Below are positions 19,279 through 29,494 of a DNA stretch of 64,000 bases, piece after piece. Numbering within the stretch: the stretch's first letter is position 1; every line of letters starts with the position of its first letter. The notes beneath the pieces were generated by a model. That model had not been told where the DNA came from. It worked only from the letters and a program-made list of their open reading frames with translations, and made no database searches. The position numbers and the translations under genes are program-made. This stretch comes from Yersinia rohdei ATCC 43380 (lineage in GTDB: Bacteria; Pseudomonadota; Gammaproteobacteria; Enterobacterales; Enterobacteriaceae): assembly GCF_000173775.1 (NCBI RefSeq), contig NZ_ACCD01000002.1, positions 176,017 through 240,016 on the forward strand. The letters run 5' to 3'.

Positions 19279-20352
19279 TCAGCCATGACTAAAAACCTGC
19301 TGCAAGGCGGTGACCAAATGCTGGTTATCTGCCGCGCTTTTAATCGCCACGCGGTAATGGTCGCGGGTCAAACCGGGGTAATTTGCACAATGGCGAATCA
19401 GAAGATGGTGCTGCAATAAGGCGGATTGTAGGTCGATTTCCGGTCTTAGGCAGCGCAGGAAAATATAGTTTGCCGTCCCTTGCCACACCTGTAATGCGGG
19501 AATATTACACAATTGCTGATATAACCATTGTTGCTGTTGTGCCAGCCATTGATGGGTTGCCTCAATATAAGGTCGGTCATCAAGAATAATCTCGCCCGCC
19601 AGCGCGGCAAATGCATTGATAGTCCAGGGTTCACGCTGTTGTTTCATTTGCCGGATACCGGTCAGATCGCCACTGAGCAGATAACCCAGCCGCAATCCCG
19701 GAATGGCGAAAAACTTGGTCAGCGAGCGCAGCACATACAGCCGCGGAAAATCGGCTAACTGCGGGACCAAACCCGGTGCTTGCGGCAGGAAATCGATAAA
19801 AGCTTCGTCAACAATTAAGGCAATTTGATGTTGATGACAACATTGAACAATAGCTTGTAGCAGGTCAGTATCTGGCATCAGGCCGGTTGGGTTATTGGGG
19901 GTCGCCAGAAACAGGCAATCTGGGCGCAGTTGTTCCAATACCTTCAACAGCCGTTCAGTGGGTTGATAACCTTCTGCTTCGCTCATCTCATAATCATGAA
20001 TCTGGCAACCCACCCGTTGCAGGGCGCGGCGATATTCCGCAAATCCGGGGGTTAGCAGCAGGGCAGTGCGCGGTTGCAGATAATGCACGACAGCATAAAT
20101 CAGTTCGGTCGCACCATTGCCTGCCATGATGTTTTCCGGCCCACAATGGTGGGCGTGGGCCAGCGCACTATGTAATTGACGATATTCAACGTCAGGGTAA
20201 TGTTCAGCACGGGCCAAGTGTTCAACAATGGCGACCTTCAGGGAATCGGGCATTCCCAGGGGATTGATATTGGCACTGAAATCAATGATATTTGCTGCAT
20301 CTGTCCCGATTTTCAGTGCCATTTCCAGCACATTCCCGCCATGTTCACTCAT
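19279..20352 (-). CDS. cobD: L-threonine-O-3-phosphate decarboxylase CobD
   Basis: PLP enzyme making (R)-1-amino-2-propanol phosphate, the side arm that CbiB attaches to cobyric acid. It has 357 residues with the aminotransferase-like fold: NINPLGMP, AGNGATELIY, TPNNPTGLMP, VDEAFIDF, and the PLP lysine K213 in RSLTKFFAIPGLRLGY. The downstream arginine motif RVAIKS is also present. It lies on the opposite strand about 2 kb before cbiA, whereas in Salmonella it sits at a separate cobC-cobD locus. Its location next to the cbi operon supports the function. Confidence 0.93.
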   Translation of the reverse strand: MSEHGGNVLEMALKIGTDAANIIDFSANINPLGMPDSLKVAIVEHLARAEHYPDVEYRQLHSALAHAHHCGPENIMAGNGATELIYAVVHYLQPRTALLLTPGFAEYRRALQRVGCQIHDYEMSEAEGYQPTERLLKVLEQLRPDCLFLATPNNPTGLMPDTDLLQAIVQCCHQHQIALIVDEAFIDFLPQAPGLVPQLADFPRLYVLRSLTKFFAIPGLRLGYLLSGDLTGIRQMKQQREPWTINAFAALAGEIILDDRPYIEATHQWLAQQQQWLYQQLCNIPALQVWQGTANYIFLRCLRPEIDLQSALLQHHLLIRHCANYPGLTRDHYRVAIKSAADNQHLVTALQQVFSHG

Positions 20353-20762
20353 TGCTGTCTTACGCTCCCCGCTGGGTTATATCCCTATTTAATTTATGTG
20401 TTCAGGGTAGCATACCCTTCAGACTCTAAGTAGCAGGGTTATAAGTGGTTTCCTACAGATTTGTCGTCTGAATCACTCACATGCCGTTGGGCTTATTGTT
20501 ATGTCAATAAAGCAGGTGTGGCAGATTATGTTCAACCAGGCCATTTTTCCTATCAAATATAAATCTTTGCGGTATTAGTCACTATTATCAAGAACAGTGT
20601 CGGGTAATGCCAATCCAGATTTGGGGAAATAGTGAGCAAAATATATCACTAGTTTTCGTGGTTAATTCAGAATTTTATTTCGAATGAGGATGTTGGCTGG
20701 CAGAATTCCAAGTATGTCATATAGTCATAATTGCTTATATGTGAACTTACAAGGAGTATTAA
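20353..20762. other. Intergenic region between cobD and the DUF1471 gene
   Basis: About 410 bases between divergent genes. An AAGGAG ribosome-binding site is visible just before the downstream gene. No B12-riboswitch motif is seen in front of cobD, so it may not share the riboswitch control of the cbi operon. Confidence 0.45.
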
Positions 20763-21017
20763 ATGAAGTTATTAAAAAGCATTATCATTATCACCTCTCT
20801 GGTTTCATTCTCTGCACTGGCTGCACAGGAAATTACTAAGGAAGATGCAGCAAAATATACTAAGTCCGGCACCATCACTGTTACTGAAGACGGATTTACT
20901 ATGTCAAAAGATGATCTCAGTAAAAAAGTGGATGAGAAAGGTGGGAAATATTATGTGATCACTTCTGAGCAAGGGCGTCAGGATCATAAAACCATCAATG
21001 CTGATATTTATCAATAA
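20763..21017 (+). CDS. Small exported DUF1471 (YdgH/BhsA/McbA-like) protein
   Basis: An 84-residue secreted protein. A signal peptide covers about residues 1-20 (IIIITSLVSFSALA, cut before AQE). The mature part of about 64 residues has the DUF1471 layout with a central GTITVTEDGFT and a C-terminal YYVITSEQGRQDHKTINADIY. Members such as BhsA and McbA respond to stress and affect biofilm formation; which one this corresponds to is not clear. AAGGAG precedes the ATG, and a hairpin terminator follows. Confidence 0.82.
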   Translation: MKLLKSIIIITSLVSFSALAAQEITKEDAAKYTKSGTITVTEDGFTMSKDDLSKKVDEKGGKYYVITSEQGRQDHKTINADIYQ

Positions 21018-21032
21018 GTTAATTTTAGCATC

Positions 21033-21056
21033 TTAGGCCCTCTATCAAGGGCCTAA
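21033..21056 (+). terminator. Intrinsic terminator after the DUF1471 gene
   Basis: TTAGGCCCT / AGGGCCTAA hairpin followed by TTTC, about 15 bases after the stop codon. Confidence 0.82.
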
Positions 21057-21904
21057 TTTCTATGAAAAATGGCGATTTTTGATGTTAAATAAATTCGCTA
21101 TATTTTCCTGTATATTCTTTCCCCTAATACTAAATTAATTCCCAATACTAAAATTCTTTACTAAATATATAATGTTGCCGTAATCAGGTAGGTATATTGC
21201 TCACTACTTATCCCTATTTATGAAGAGAATAAAGCTTAGATAAAATTGTCTCTGGCGTAGCTGTCATTAAACACATTTAGACGGAGTTGTAAGATTTTAG
21301 TCTGTGTCATAAACAAGATAAAACAGAGGTTTCTGTTGCAGCGTTTTTTGCATTCGATCTCATCTGGATAGCCGGTAGAGTAGGCCGGAATGCCAGCATC
21401 GTTACTGAACATTTCCAGTATTGCCAGAAATTAAGCGCTGTTATAATCCCACAGTTCTGCAAAGTATTCTGCCAGGCCTATTATCTGACACCATAAGTAT
21501 TTCATTCATTTTTTTGGATGTGATGAAATTAATGGCACTTAGTGATCTAATATCAATTTGTTATGTTTTTCATTCATGTTTATTTATTTAAATATGAGAC
21601 GGGCAATTGATTTTTTAACATTACTAATGACGATTTCTGTTATATCTTAAAAGTTAAATTTTAATGCAATTTATTGTTTTTACTCTATTTATATCTTTCA
21701 TTTTGGCAGTTTCTTGCTGCGTTGTCACAAAAAAATCGCCGCCAATTAATGAAATTAACCATTTTTTATTTGTGGAAAAGAGTATATTAGCGCCAATCAA
21801 ACTTAATAAGTCAGTTAACGTTACAACTGTGTAAATAAAGAGATAAATTATATAGCGAAATAGAAATCAAATAACAAAAGCTATTGTTTAGACAAAATCG
21901 GCCT
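21057..21904. other. AT-rich intergenic region upstream of the B12 riboswitch
   Basis: About 850 bases with no credible ORF. Base composition is far more AT-rich than the cbi genes. The promoter of the cbi operon should lie near its right end. No FNR or CRP site of good quality was found by eye. Confidence 0.4.
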
Positions 21905-21967
21905 TAGTTATACAGGGCCATAGTTATACCGGGCCATAGTTATACCGGGCCATAGTTATACCGGGTC
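21905..21967. repeat. 16-bp tandem repeat, four copies
   Basis: TAGTTATACCGGGCCA is repeated with a period of exactly 16 bases (copies begin at 21905, 21921, 21937 and 21953); the first differs by one base (ACAGGG) and the last decays into GGGTCTTAG. It lies 30-100 bases upstream of the riboswitch, in or near the promoter region of the cbi operon. Confidence 0.93.
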
Positions 21968-22000
21968 TTAGCTAAACAATATAGTTACTGAAATGGTTAT

Positions 22001-22215
22001 GTTATGCGCGATCCTCCAACTAAGAGGATAAAGCATAACTGGGAAGGGGGTGACAATCCCCCGCAGCCCCCGCTGCTGTGATGCTGACGACCCCGCTGAA
22101 ACCACTGATCCACAGGATTGGGAAGGTGCGGGGGAGGATGACGCTAAGCCAGAAGACCTGCCAAATCAGTAAAAGATATTCAACTCCTTCGGTGGGAAGC
22201 GGGTTGTCATCAGAT
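22001..22215 (+). promoter_or_regulatory. Cobalamin (B12) riboswitch upstream of cbiA
   Basis: Conserved parts of the adenosylcobalamin aptamer appear in order: GGGAAGGGGGTG, CCCCCGCAGCCCCCGCTGC with CTGTGA, GACGACCCCGCTGA, CCACTGATC..GGGAAGG, and the B12 box AGCCAGAAGACCTGCC at 22147-22162. A hairpin formed by GTTATGC (22001) and GCATAAC (22033) opens the region. The boundaries are approximate. It is expected to shut off the cbi/cob operon when adenosylcobalamin is abundant, through the hairpin just before cbiA. Confidence 0.93.
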
Positions 22216-22262
22216 GCGCGCAGCGGTGACGTTGCACAAATGCATCTTTTTGACACCGCTTA

Positions 22263-22288
22263 TCCCGCTCGAAATAGCGGGATTTTTT
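22263..22288 (+). terminator. Riboswitch expression platform hairpin abutting cbiA
   Basis: ATCCCGCT / AGCGGGAT stem with a short loop is followed by six T residues that run directly into the cbiA ATG at 22289. The right arm contains GCGGGA, the only ribosome-binding site for cbiA. The same hairpin can therefore stop transcription and mask translation; which one dominates cannot be told from sequence. Confidence 0.75.
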
Positions 22289-23692
22289 ATGCAAGTGTCA
22301 GGCAAACAAGCCTTTATCATCGCGGGAACCAGCAGTGGGTGCGGTAAAACCACGGTGACACTGGGGATTCTGCGCGCGCTTCTCGCCCGTGGATTAGCTG
22401 TACAGCCGTTCAAAGTCGGGCCGGATTATCTGGATACCGGCTGGCATACGGCGGTCAGTGGGGTGACCTCGCGTAATCTTGATGCTTTTATGTTGCCGCC
22501 CGCCACCCTTAATGGGTTGTATAATCAGCATCTACGCCATGCCGATGTGGCAGTCATTGAAGGTGTCATGGGGCTGTATGACGGTTACGGCACTGACCCC
22601 GATTATTGCAGCAGTGCCGCTATGGCTAAACAGCTCGGCTGCCCGGTTATCTTATTGGTCGATGGTAAGGCGGTATCCACCTCGGTCGCCGCCACGGTAC
22701 TGGGTTTTCGCCAGTTCGACCCCGAGCTGACTATTGCTGGCGTCATTGTTAACCGCGTCAATTCAGAAAATCACTATCAACTTCTCCGTCATGCCATTGA
22801 GCACTATTGCGGTATTCCCGTCTTGGGCCGGTTGCCCGTGATGGACAATGTGGCGTTGCCCTCGCGCCATTTAGGGTTGATTCCCGCCCAAGAACGCGGC
22901 GGTTCAAGCAGCAAACAGCCAGACAGCTCGCCGTGCTGGTTGCAGTTGGCGCAGCAGGTTGAAGAATTTATCGATCTGGACAGATTATTAGCCCTGACAG
23001 CTTGCACCGCACTGCCGGTGGGAACGCCTCCTGCATTGCCTTCTCGCGCGTTAGCCGACGGCCTGACACTGGCACTGGCCGAAGATGAAGCCTTCAATTT
23101 CTATTATCCCGACAATCTTGACCTGCTGGAGCAGGCCGGGGTTCGCATCCAGCGTTTTAGCCCACTGCATGACCGCCAGTTACCCCCCTGCCAGATGATT
23201 TATCTGGGGGGCGGTTATCCCGAAATGTATGGCGAAAAACTGGCGGCGAATACGGCGATGCGCGCGGCACTGCAACAGGCTCATCAGCAACAAATCCCAC
23301 TGTACGGCGAATGCGGCGGCTTGATGTATTTGGGGGACGGTTTAACGGATGAAGGCGGGCAGCGCCACCCGATGGTGGGAATTCTGGCTGGCGAAAGCCG
23401 AATGGGAAAACGCCTAACCCGCTTTGGTTACTGTCAGGCCGAGGCCCGCGGCGACACCTTATTGGCAGCGCAAGGCGACATCCTGCGCGGTCATGAATTT
23501 CATTACTCCGATTTTACCAGCCCGCTGGCACCGGTATTTGACAGCAGCAAGTGGCGCGATGGCGAGGTTATCCAGCGCTGGCGCAGCGGTTATCAGGTGC
23601 AACGAACTCAGGCCAGTTATCTGCATATCCATTTTGCCCAGCGCCCCGGTTTATTGGACGGCTGGCTGCGTGCCGCGCGGAGCATGCTATGA
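22289..23692 (+). CDS. cbiA: Cobyrinate a,c-diamide synthase CbiA
   Basis: ATP- and glutamine-dependent amidation of cobyrinate side chains a and c. It has 467 residues with an N-terminal dethiobiotin-synthetase-like ATPase (IIAGTSSGCGKTT, VGPDYLDTGWH) and a C-terminal class I glutamine amidotransferase domain. The nucleophile Cys is at about residue 342 in YGECGGLMYLG, and the His is in RGHEFHYSD. I moved the start to 22289 (MQVSGKQAFIIAG) because the longer frame would begin inside the riboswitch. It is the first gene of the operon, and its stop overlaps the cbiB ATG (ATGA). Confidence 0.97.
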   Translation: MQVSGKQAFIIAGTSSGCGKTTVTLGILRALLARGLAVQPFKVGPDYLDTGWHTAVSGVTSRNLDAFMLPPATLNGLYNQHLRHADVAVIEGVMGLYDGYGTDPDYCSSAAMAKQLGCPVILLVDGKAVSTSVAATVLGFRQFDPELTIAGVIVNRVNSENHYQLLRHAIEHYCGIPVLGRLPVMDNVALPSRHLGLIPAQERGGSSSKQPDSSPCWLQLAQQVEEFIDLDRLLALTACTALPVGTPPALPSRALADGLTLALAEDEAFNFYYPDNLDLLEQAGVRIQRFSPLHDRQLPPCQMIYLGGGYPEMYGEKLAANTAMRAALQQAHQQQIPLYGECGGLMYLGDGLTDEGGQRHPMVGILAGESRMGKRLTRFGYCQAEARGDTLLAAQGDILRGHEFHYSDFTSPLAPVFDSSKWRDGEVIQRWRSGYQVQRTQASYLHIHFAQRPGLLDGWLRAARSML

Positions 23693-24645
23693 CCCTTGCG
23701 GCGTGGATGGTGGCTTTTTTGCTCGATAGCTGGCTTGGCGACCCGCCGCATTGGCCACATCCGGTGCGCTGGATTGGCAATCTGACCACCTTGCTGCAAC
23801 GGGCTATTCGCGCCCGCTGCCACAGCGAGCGGGCGCTGAAGTGGGGCGGCGCTCTGTTGTGGCTGGCGGTGGTGGGGATAACCGGGTTTACCAGTTGGGG
23901 TTTCTTATGGCTGATGACGCAGATAAACCCGTGGCTCGGTTGGTTGGCGCAGGTGTGGATGATTTACACCTTGCTGGCGGGGCGCTGCCTGAGTGACGCG
24001 GCATTCTTGGTATATGAGGCATTACAGCAGGGTTCATTGGCGCAAAGCCGCGAAAAACTGTCATGGATTGTCGGGCGCGATACCTCGCAGCTGGAAAAAC
24101 CGCAAATAACCCGTGCGGTGGTGGAAACCGTGGCTGAAAACAGTGTCGATGGGGTGATCGCGCCGCTGTTCTTCCTGCTACTGGGCGGTGCGCCGCTGGC
24201 AATGGCTTACAAAGCGGTCAATACCCTTGATTCAATGGTGGGATATAAAACACCGAAATACCGGGCAATCGGCTATGTCTCGGCGCGAATGGATGATGTG
24301 GCCAATTGGCTGCCCGCCCGTTTGAGCTGGTTGTTACTCACTGCCGCCGCCTGGTGGATTCGGGCGGATTACCGACAGGCGCTGCGCATCGGCTGGCGCG
24401 ATCGTTATCAACATTCCAGCCCCAACTGTGCCTGGTCTGAAGCCACGGTGGCCGGTGCGCTGGGGATCCGCCTTGGCGGGCCGAATAATTACTTTGGTGA
24501 GCGGCTAGAAAAACCCTGGATTGGTGATGAGCGGCGCGAAGTGGCGCTAAGCGATATCCCGCGCAGCATCCAATTGATGCGCATTGCATCGTTTTTGGCC
24601 CTGTTACTTTTTGCCCTAATTCATCTGCTGCTGGTTGGCATTTAA
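23689..24645 (+). CDS. cbiB: Adenosylcobinamide-phosphate synthase CbiB
   Basis: Integral membrane enzyme joining aminopropanol phosphate (from CobD) to adenosylcobyric acid. It has 318 residues with several hydrophobic segments. Conserved stretches are DPPHWPHPVRWIG near the N-terminus, VVETVAENSVDGVIAPLFF and AVNTLDSMVGYKTPKY in the middle. The start at 23689 gives MTLAAWMVAFLLDSWLGD and an ATGA overlap with cbiA; the longer frame upstream is a read-back into cbiA. Confidence 0.97.
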   Translation: MTLAAWMVAFLLDSWLGDPPHWPHPVRWIGNLTTLLQRAIRARCHSERALKWGGALLWLAVVGITGFTSWGFLWLMTQINPWLGWLAQVWMIYTLLAGRCLSDAAFLVYEALQQGSLAQSREKLSWIVGRDTSQLEKPQITRAVVETVAENSVDGVIAPLFFLLLGGAPLAMAYKAVNTLDSMVGYKTPKYRAIGYVSARMDDVANWLPARLSWLLLTAAAWWIRADYRQALRIGWRDRYQHSSPNCAWSEATVAGALGIRLGGPNNYFGERLEKPWIGDERREVALSDIPRSIQLMRIASFLALLLFALIHLLLVGI

Positions 24646-24658
24646 CAAGGATAACCTG

Positions 24659-25294
24659 ATGAACTATATAAAAAATCCGCAAGAAATAGAGCAAAACAGT
24701 TTTGTCATTATTGGCGAGATTATTGCCAATGAGCGGCCTGATTATGTTTTTGCCAGTGAGATGCACGAAGCGGTCATCAAGCGGGTTATTCATACCACGG
24801 CAGATTTTGACTGGCTGGATATTCTGCATTTTTCGCCGCAGGTGCTGGCCCAGATTGCTGAAGGAATCGGCCGGGGTTGCACATTGTACACCGATACCAC
24901 GATGGCGATGTCGGGCATCAATAAAACCCTATTAAAGCAAATGGGTTGTGAATGTCGCTGTTATATCAGTGACCCTCGAGTGGTGGCCAGTGCGCCAGAG
25001 CAGGGAATTACCCGTTCGATGGCGGCGGTAGATATTGCCTTGACGGAGCCGGGCGAAAAACTCTTTGTCTTTGGCAATGCGCCAACCGCGCTATTCCGTT
25101 TGCTGGAGCGGCAAGTGACACCTGTGGCGGTGATTGGCGTGCCAGTGGGGTTTGTGGGGGCGGCGGAATCAAAAGATGCGTTGGCAACCAGTAACTTACC
25201 TTGCATTGCTGCGCTCGGGCGCAAAGGCGGCAGCAATGTGGCAGCGGCCATTATCAACGCCATCCTCTATCAGTTACGGGGGCGTTATGCATAA
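24659..25294 (+). CDS. cbiC: Cobalt-precorrin-8 methylmutase CbiC
   Basis: Moves the C-11 methyl group to C-12, turning cobalt-precorrin-8 into cobyrinic acid. It has 211 residues (Salmonella 210) and begins [18 protein letters not shown]. The conserved [18 protein letters not shown] carries the likely catalytic histidine, and [16 protein letters not shown] the C-terminal family block. AAGG precedes the ATG at 24659 by about nine bases. It overlaps cbiD by eight bases. Confidence 0.97.
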   Translation: MNYIKNPQEIEQNSFVIIGEIIANERPDYVFASEMHEAVIKRVIHTTADFDWLDILHFSPQVLAQIAEGIGRGCTLYTDTTMAMSGINKTLLKQMGCECRCYISDPRVVASAPEQGITRSMAAVDIALTEPGEKLFVFGNAPTALFRLLERQVTPVAVIGVPVGFVGAAESKDALATSNLPCIAALGRKGGSNVAAAIINAILYQLRGRYA

Positions 25295-26468
25295 GAATCT
25301 GGTCAATGAGGCGCTGTTTAGTGGCGATGCTGAGCTGCAAAACCAACAATTAGACAGCATTTGGCACAACGGCAAACAATACCGTAAAGGCTACACCACC
25401 GGCTCTTGTGCTACGGCTGGCGCTAAAGTTGCGGCGCTGATGGTGTTGCGCCAGCAGATTATTGACCAAATTTCTATTGTCACTCCCTCTGGCGTGACCT
25501 TGTGCTTGAATGTCGAGCAGCCGCTGATTGAAGGCCAACAGGCCACCGCGGCCATTCGCAAGGATGGCGGCGATGATGTCGATGCCACCCACGGCATGCT
25601 GATTTTCGCTCGAGTGACTCTCACGGAACAGACTGAAATTCACCTGCGCGGTGGCGAAGGGGTTGGCACCATCACCCGCAAAGGAATTGGCTTGCCGGTA
25701 GGCAGCTGCGCCATTAACCGCACCCCTCGCCAGACCATTGAAGCCGCAGTGCGCGAGGTCATCGGCCCATCACGCGGGGCCGACGTGGAAATCTTTGCGC
25801 CGGAAGGCGAGGAGCGGGCGAAAAAAACGTACAACGGGCGGTTGGGGATCCTGGGCGGTATTTCCATTATCGGCACCACCGGCATCGTGACGCCGATGTC
25901 GGAGGAGAGCTGGAAACGCTCGCTGGCGCTGGAGTTGGAAATGAAACGGGCCGCTGGCGAAGACCGCATTATTTTAGTGCCGGGTAATCACGGTGAGCGC
26001 TTTGTGCGTGACCATCTGGGGCTGGATGGGCAGCGGGTGGTCACCATGAGTAATTTTGTCGGCTACATGTTGCAAGAAACCTTACGGCTGGGTTTTCGCC
26101 ACGTGGTGTTAGTCGGGCACCCCGGAAAATTGGTCAAAATTGCTGCCGGTATTTTCCACACCCATAGCCATATTGCCGACGGCCGCATGGAAACGCTGGT
26201 GGCCCACCTGGCACTGATGGGCGCACCACATTCATTATTACTTGAAGTTAATCAGTGTGATACCACCGAGGCGGCGATGGAGCTTATTGCCGAACAGGGC
26301 TGGCAGGCCGTGTATTCGCGTATTGCTGAGCGCATTTGCGAACGAATTGCCGAGCTGATGCGCTTCTCTGTTAACCCCCCTCAGTGTGATGCGGTTTTAT
26401 TCTCATTTGATAATCAGGTGCTGGGAAGCAACCGGCCACTGGATAAAATTGTGGAGGCGCTCCGATGA
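25287..26468 (+). CDS. cbiD: Cobalt-precorrin-5B C1-methyltransferase CbiD
   Basis: Methylates C-1 of the corrin ring in the anaerobic route. It has 393 residues with the family-defining [20 protein letters not shown] near residue 30, [20 protein letters not shown], and [20 protein letters not shown]. About 15 residues longer at the N-terminus than the Salmonella protein. The ATG at 25287 overlaps the end of cbiC; the stop overlaps the cbiE ATG (ATGA). Confidence 0.97.
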   Translation: MHKNLVNEALFSGDAELQNQQLDSIWHNGKQYRKGYTTGSCATAGAKVAALMVLRQQIIDQISIVTPSGVTLCLNVEQPLIEGQQATAAIRKDGGDDVDATHGMLIFARVTLTEQTEIHLRGGEGVGTITRKGIGLPVGSCAINRTPRQTIEAAVREVIGPSRGADVEIFAPEGEERAKKTYNGRLGILGGISIIGTTGIVTPMSEESWKRSLALELEMKRAAGEDRIILVPGNHGERFVRDHLGLDGQRVVTMSNFVGYMLQETLRLGFRHVVLVGHPGKLVKIAAGIFHTHSHIADGRMETLVAHLALMGAPHSLLLEVNQCDTTEAAMELIAEQGWQAVYSRIAERICERIAELMRFSVNPPQCDAVLFSFDNQVLGSNRPLDKIVEALR

Positions 26469-27067
26469 TTACTGTGGTGGGCATTGGCCCTGGCAATACC
26501 GAATATCTCACACCAAATGCGCTGCGGGCCATTGAACAGGCTGATGTGTTAGTCGGCGGCAAGCGGCATCTGGCTATATTTGGCGGCACCCGCACCGAGT
26601 CCCGCCCGCTGGATGCTGATCTGTTGGGATTATTGGAGTGGTTAGATAGCAATAAAAATCGCGCCATTGTGGTGCTGGCCTCTGGTGACCCTTTGCTGTT
26701 TGGCATTGGCAAATTACTGGCGACGAACTTCAGCGCTGAAGAATTGCAGATAGTCCCCGGCATCAGCGCCATTCAATATCTGTGTGCCAAAGTTTTGCTG
26801 GATATGAACGATATTTTTCTCACCAGCAGCCACGGGCGAGCCCCTGATTTTGACTGGATTTTCCAACACGACAAAGTGGCCATGGTGACCGACGCTATTA
26901 TCGACCCGCGCGCCATTGCTGATGCTTTGCACCAACGCGGCCTGTCTCGCACCTTGATAATTGGTGAAAACCTCTCCCAGCCGAATGAACGTATTCACCG
27001 CCTGCCGGTAGCACAGGTGGCGGCCCGCTATGACATGAGTGTGGTGGTTATCCTCAATGAAAGATGA
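26465..27067 (+). CDS. cbiE: Cobalt-precorrin-7 C5-methyltransferase CbiE
   Basis: SAM-dependent methylation of C-5 as the partner of CbiT. It has 200 residues of the tetrapyrrole methylase fold: [13 protein letters not shown] at the N-terminus, [11 protein letters not shown] and [13 protein letters not shown] in the middle. It is fused to CbiT in some species (CobL) but separate here, with an 11-base overlap that keeps the pair coupled. Confidence 0.96.
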   Translation: MITVVGIGPGNTEYLTPNALRAIEQADVLVGGKRHLAIFGGTRTESRPLDADLLGLLEWLDSNKNRAIVVLASGDPLLFGIGKLLATNFSAEELQIVPGISAIQYLCAKVLLDMNDIFLTSSHGRAPDFDWIFQHDKVAMVTDAIIDPRAIADALHQRGLSRTLIIGENLSQPNERIHRLPVAQVAARYDMSVVVILNER

Positions 27068-27644
27068 ACTGTTCCTCCGTGGACAAAAAGTCCCGATGAC
27101 CAAAGAAGCGGTGCGCGTGTTGGCACTGGAGCGCCTTGAGCTTACTGGTGCGGTTCATCTGATTGATGTGGGCGCAGGCACCGGCAGTGTGGCATTGGAA
27201 GCGGCGTTACGTTTTCCTGATTTACGAGTGACCGCCATTGAGCGCAACCCGGCGGCACTTGAGCTGATTGCTGAAAACCGCCAACGGCTAGGGTGCCACC
27301 GTGTGGATATCATCGCTGGCATTGCCCCATTGCCGCTACCAGACAAAGCCGATGCCATTTTTATTGGTGGCAGCGGTGGTCATTTAACCGAACTTATTGA
27401 CTGGGCGCTCATGATGCTCAACCCCGGCGGGCGTCTGGTGCTGACCTTTATTTTGCTTAATAACCTGCATGATGCACTCGGGTATTTAGACGGGCTGGCT
27501 TATAAACCAACCCGCAGCATCAGCCAGTTGGACTGTGTGCAATTGCAGCTCTCCACTCTGACCCCTTTGGGCAGCGGACACTATTTTAAACCTAATAATC
27601 CTACTTATCTTATTTCCTGCCTCAAGGAGCCGTGCCATGTCTGA
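27057..27644 (+). CDS. cbiT: Cobalt-precorrin-6B C15-methyltransferase (decarboxylating) CbiT
   Basis: Methylates C-15 and removes the C-12 acetate carboxyl. It has 195 residues of a class I Rossmann methyltransferase; the SAM loop is [14 protein letters not shown], preceded by [21 protein letters not shown] 27057 is chosen since it gives the family N-terminus MKDELFLRG; the longer frame begins inside cbiE. The C-terminus overlaps cbiF by eight bases. Confidence 0.95.
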   Translation: MKDELFLRGQKVPMTKEAVRVLALERLELTGAVHLIDVGAGTGSVALEAALRFPDLRVTAIERNPAALELIAENRQRLGCHRVDIIAGIAPLPLPDKADAIFIGGSGGHLTELIDWALMMLNPGGRLVLTFILLNNLHDALGYLDGLAYKPTRSISQLDCVQLQLSTLTPLGSGHYFKPNNPTYLISCLKEPCHV

Positions 27645-28443
27645 GTACCCTAACACTGTTTCACCCTCAGCCCCGCCAGTTTGGGATACGCAAAAAGTCT
27701 GGTTTGTTGGTGCCGGGCCGGGTGACAAAGAGCTGATTACGCTCAAAGGCTACCGCGTGTTGCAACAGGCGCAAGTGGTTATCTATGCCGGGTCACTTAT
27801 CAATACCGAGCTGCTGGAATATTGCTCACCAGCAGCCCAATGCTATGACAGCGCTAGCTTGAATCTGGAGCAAATTATCCAACTGATGGTTGATGGCGTC
27901 CGTGCTGGCAAGTTAGTGGTGCGGCTACAAACTGGCGACCTCTCTTTGTACGGCTCGATTCGTGAACAGGGTGAAGTCTTGGGCGAACACGGCATTGGTT
28001 TTGTCTCGGTGCCGGGCGTCAGTGCTTTTCTGGGGGCTGCGGCGCAATTGGGAGTGGAATACACCGTGCCGGAAGTGGCGCAGAGCTTGATTATCACCCG
28101 CATTGAGGGGCGCACCCCGATGCCGCCACTGGAACAATTGGAGTCTTTTGCCGCTCATCAAACCTCGATGGCTATTTTCTTATCCGTGCAGGAAATGGAC
28201 CGAGTTGCCGAGCGCTTAATCGCCGGCGGTTATCCGGCCACCACGCCGGTGGCGGTGGTGTACAAAGCCACTTGGGCTGAAAGCCGCACCGTGCGCGGCA
28301 CTCTGGCGGATATCGCCGATTTGGTACGAGCGGCCAGCATTCATAAAACCGCATTGATTCTGGTGGGGGCCTTCTTGGGTGATGAATACCATTACTCCAA
28401 ACTTTATGACGCAGGATTCAGTCATGAATATCGCCAAGCCTGA
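27637..28443 (+). CDS. cbiF: Cobalt-precorrin-4 C11-methyltransferase CbiF
   Basis: SAM-dependent methylation of C-11. It has 268 residues of the tetrapyrrole methylase fold with [18 protein letters not shown], then [15 protein letters not shown] and [15 protein letters not shown]. About 18 N-terminal residues precede the fold, making it slightly longer than the Salmonella enzyme (257). It overlaps cbiG by 20 bases. Confidence 0.96.
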   Translation: MSEYPNTVSPSAPPVWDTQKVWFVGAGPGDKELITLKGYRVLQQAQVVIYAGSLINTELLEYCSPAAQCYDSASLNLEQIIQLMVDGVRAGKLVVRLQTGDLSLYGSIREQGEVLGEHGIGFVSVPGVSAFLGAAAQLGVEYTVPEVAQSLIITRIEGRTPMPPLEQLESFAAHQTSMAIFLSVQEMDRVAERLIAGGYPATTPVAVVYKATWAESRTVRGTLADIADLVRAASIHKTALILVGAFLGDEYHYSKLYDAGFSHEYRQA

Positions 28444-29494
28444 ATCGGTCGCGGTTTTTTGCCTGACCCCCGGCGGGGTGCGGTTAGCACGGCGTTTGCT
28501 ATCCCATGTGCCGCTGACCTGTTTTACCAGTGACAAGCTGGTGGAACCGGGCTTTCTGCCATTCGATGGCAGTTTTGTCAACACCGTGCACAAGGCGTTT
28601 AAACAGTATTCGGCATTGGTGGTAATAGGGGCGATTGGCCTGACGGTGCGGGTGATTGCGCCACTGGTGAATGACAAAATGTCCGATCCTGCAGTGGTGG
28701 TTATAGATGAGCGCGGGCAGCACGCTATCAGTTTGCTGTCAGGTCACGTGGGGGGCGCTAACAAGCTAACCCGCATTCTGGCAGGGATTTTGGGCGCAGA
28801 TCCCGTGATAACCACTGCCACGGATGTTAATGACATGGCGGCATTGGACACATTAGCAACCCAGTTAGATGCCGAAATGCAGGATTTTCGCCACGCGGTC
28901 AAAGTGGTTAATCAGCTGTTGGTTAGCCAGCAAAAAGTCGGGTTGTGGTGGGATGCGCCATTTTTGGCTGAGAGTGAGCGCTGTGACACCCAGGGTTTTG
29001 TGCCGGTAAAGTGTTTAGATGCCTTGCCGCAACTGGATGCATTAGTGTGCGTCACTCTGCGCGACCGCCTGCCACTGATAGCCGATAACCTGTTGCCATT
29101 CCCTGTTTACAAGCTGGTACCCCGCCGGGTGGTGGCGGGTATTGGTTGTCGCCGCGCCACGCCATTGCAAACGTTAGTTGAATTGCTGCAACAGCAACTG
29201 GCTGAAAATCATTTTGATTTCTTGGCGTTACGGGCTATTGGCAGTGTCAGCATCAAAAAAGACGAACCGGCGCTACACCAGTTAGCTCGGTGCTGGCGGG
29301 TGCCATTTGAACTGTTCAGTGTTGGCGAATTAAGCCGCCATGAGCAACGTTTTCCTGCTTCTGACTTTGTCCGCCAAACGGTGGGTGTCGGCAGCGTTTC
29401 ACAACCGGTCGCCTGGCTGATGAGCGACGGTAAATTGGTTGGCAATACCCTGCGTCAGCGGGGCGTCACCATCACTCTGGGAGTATCGTATTAA
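28424..29494 (+). CDS. cbiG: Cobalt-precorrin-5A hydrolase CbiG
   Basis: Opens the delta-lactone of cobalt-precorrin-5A and releases acetaldehyde during ring contraction. It has 356 residues with the N-terminal domain [16 protein letters not shown] and [16 protein letters not shown], a linker containing [15 protein letters not shown], and the C-terminal [13 protein letters not shown] and [20 protein letters not shown] 28424 gives the family N-terminus [12 protein letters not shown]; earlier in-frame ATGs would read far back into cbiF. Confidence 0.95.
   Translation: MNIAKPESVAVFCLTPGGVRLARRLLSHVPLTCFTSDKLVEPGFLPFDGSFVNTVHKAFKQYSALVVIGAIGLTVRVIAPLVNDKMSDPAVVVIDERGQHAISLLSGHVGGANKLTRILAGILGADPVITTATDVNDMAALDTLATQLDAEMQDFRHAVKVVNQLLVSQQKVGLWWDAPFLAESERCDTQGFVPVKCLDALPQLDALVCVTLRDRLPLIADNLLPFPVYKLVPRRVVAGIGCRRATPLQTLVELLQQQLAENHFDFLALRAIGSVSIKKDEPALHQLARCWRVPFELFSVGELSRHEQRFPASDFVRQTVGVGSVSQPVAWLMSDGKLVGNTLRQRGVTITLGVSY

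Noticed and set aside
21057..21904. FNR or CRP sites for anaerobic control of the cbi operon
   Set aside because: Only partial half-sites were seen by eye; none good enough to list.
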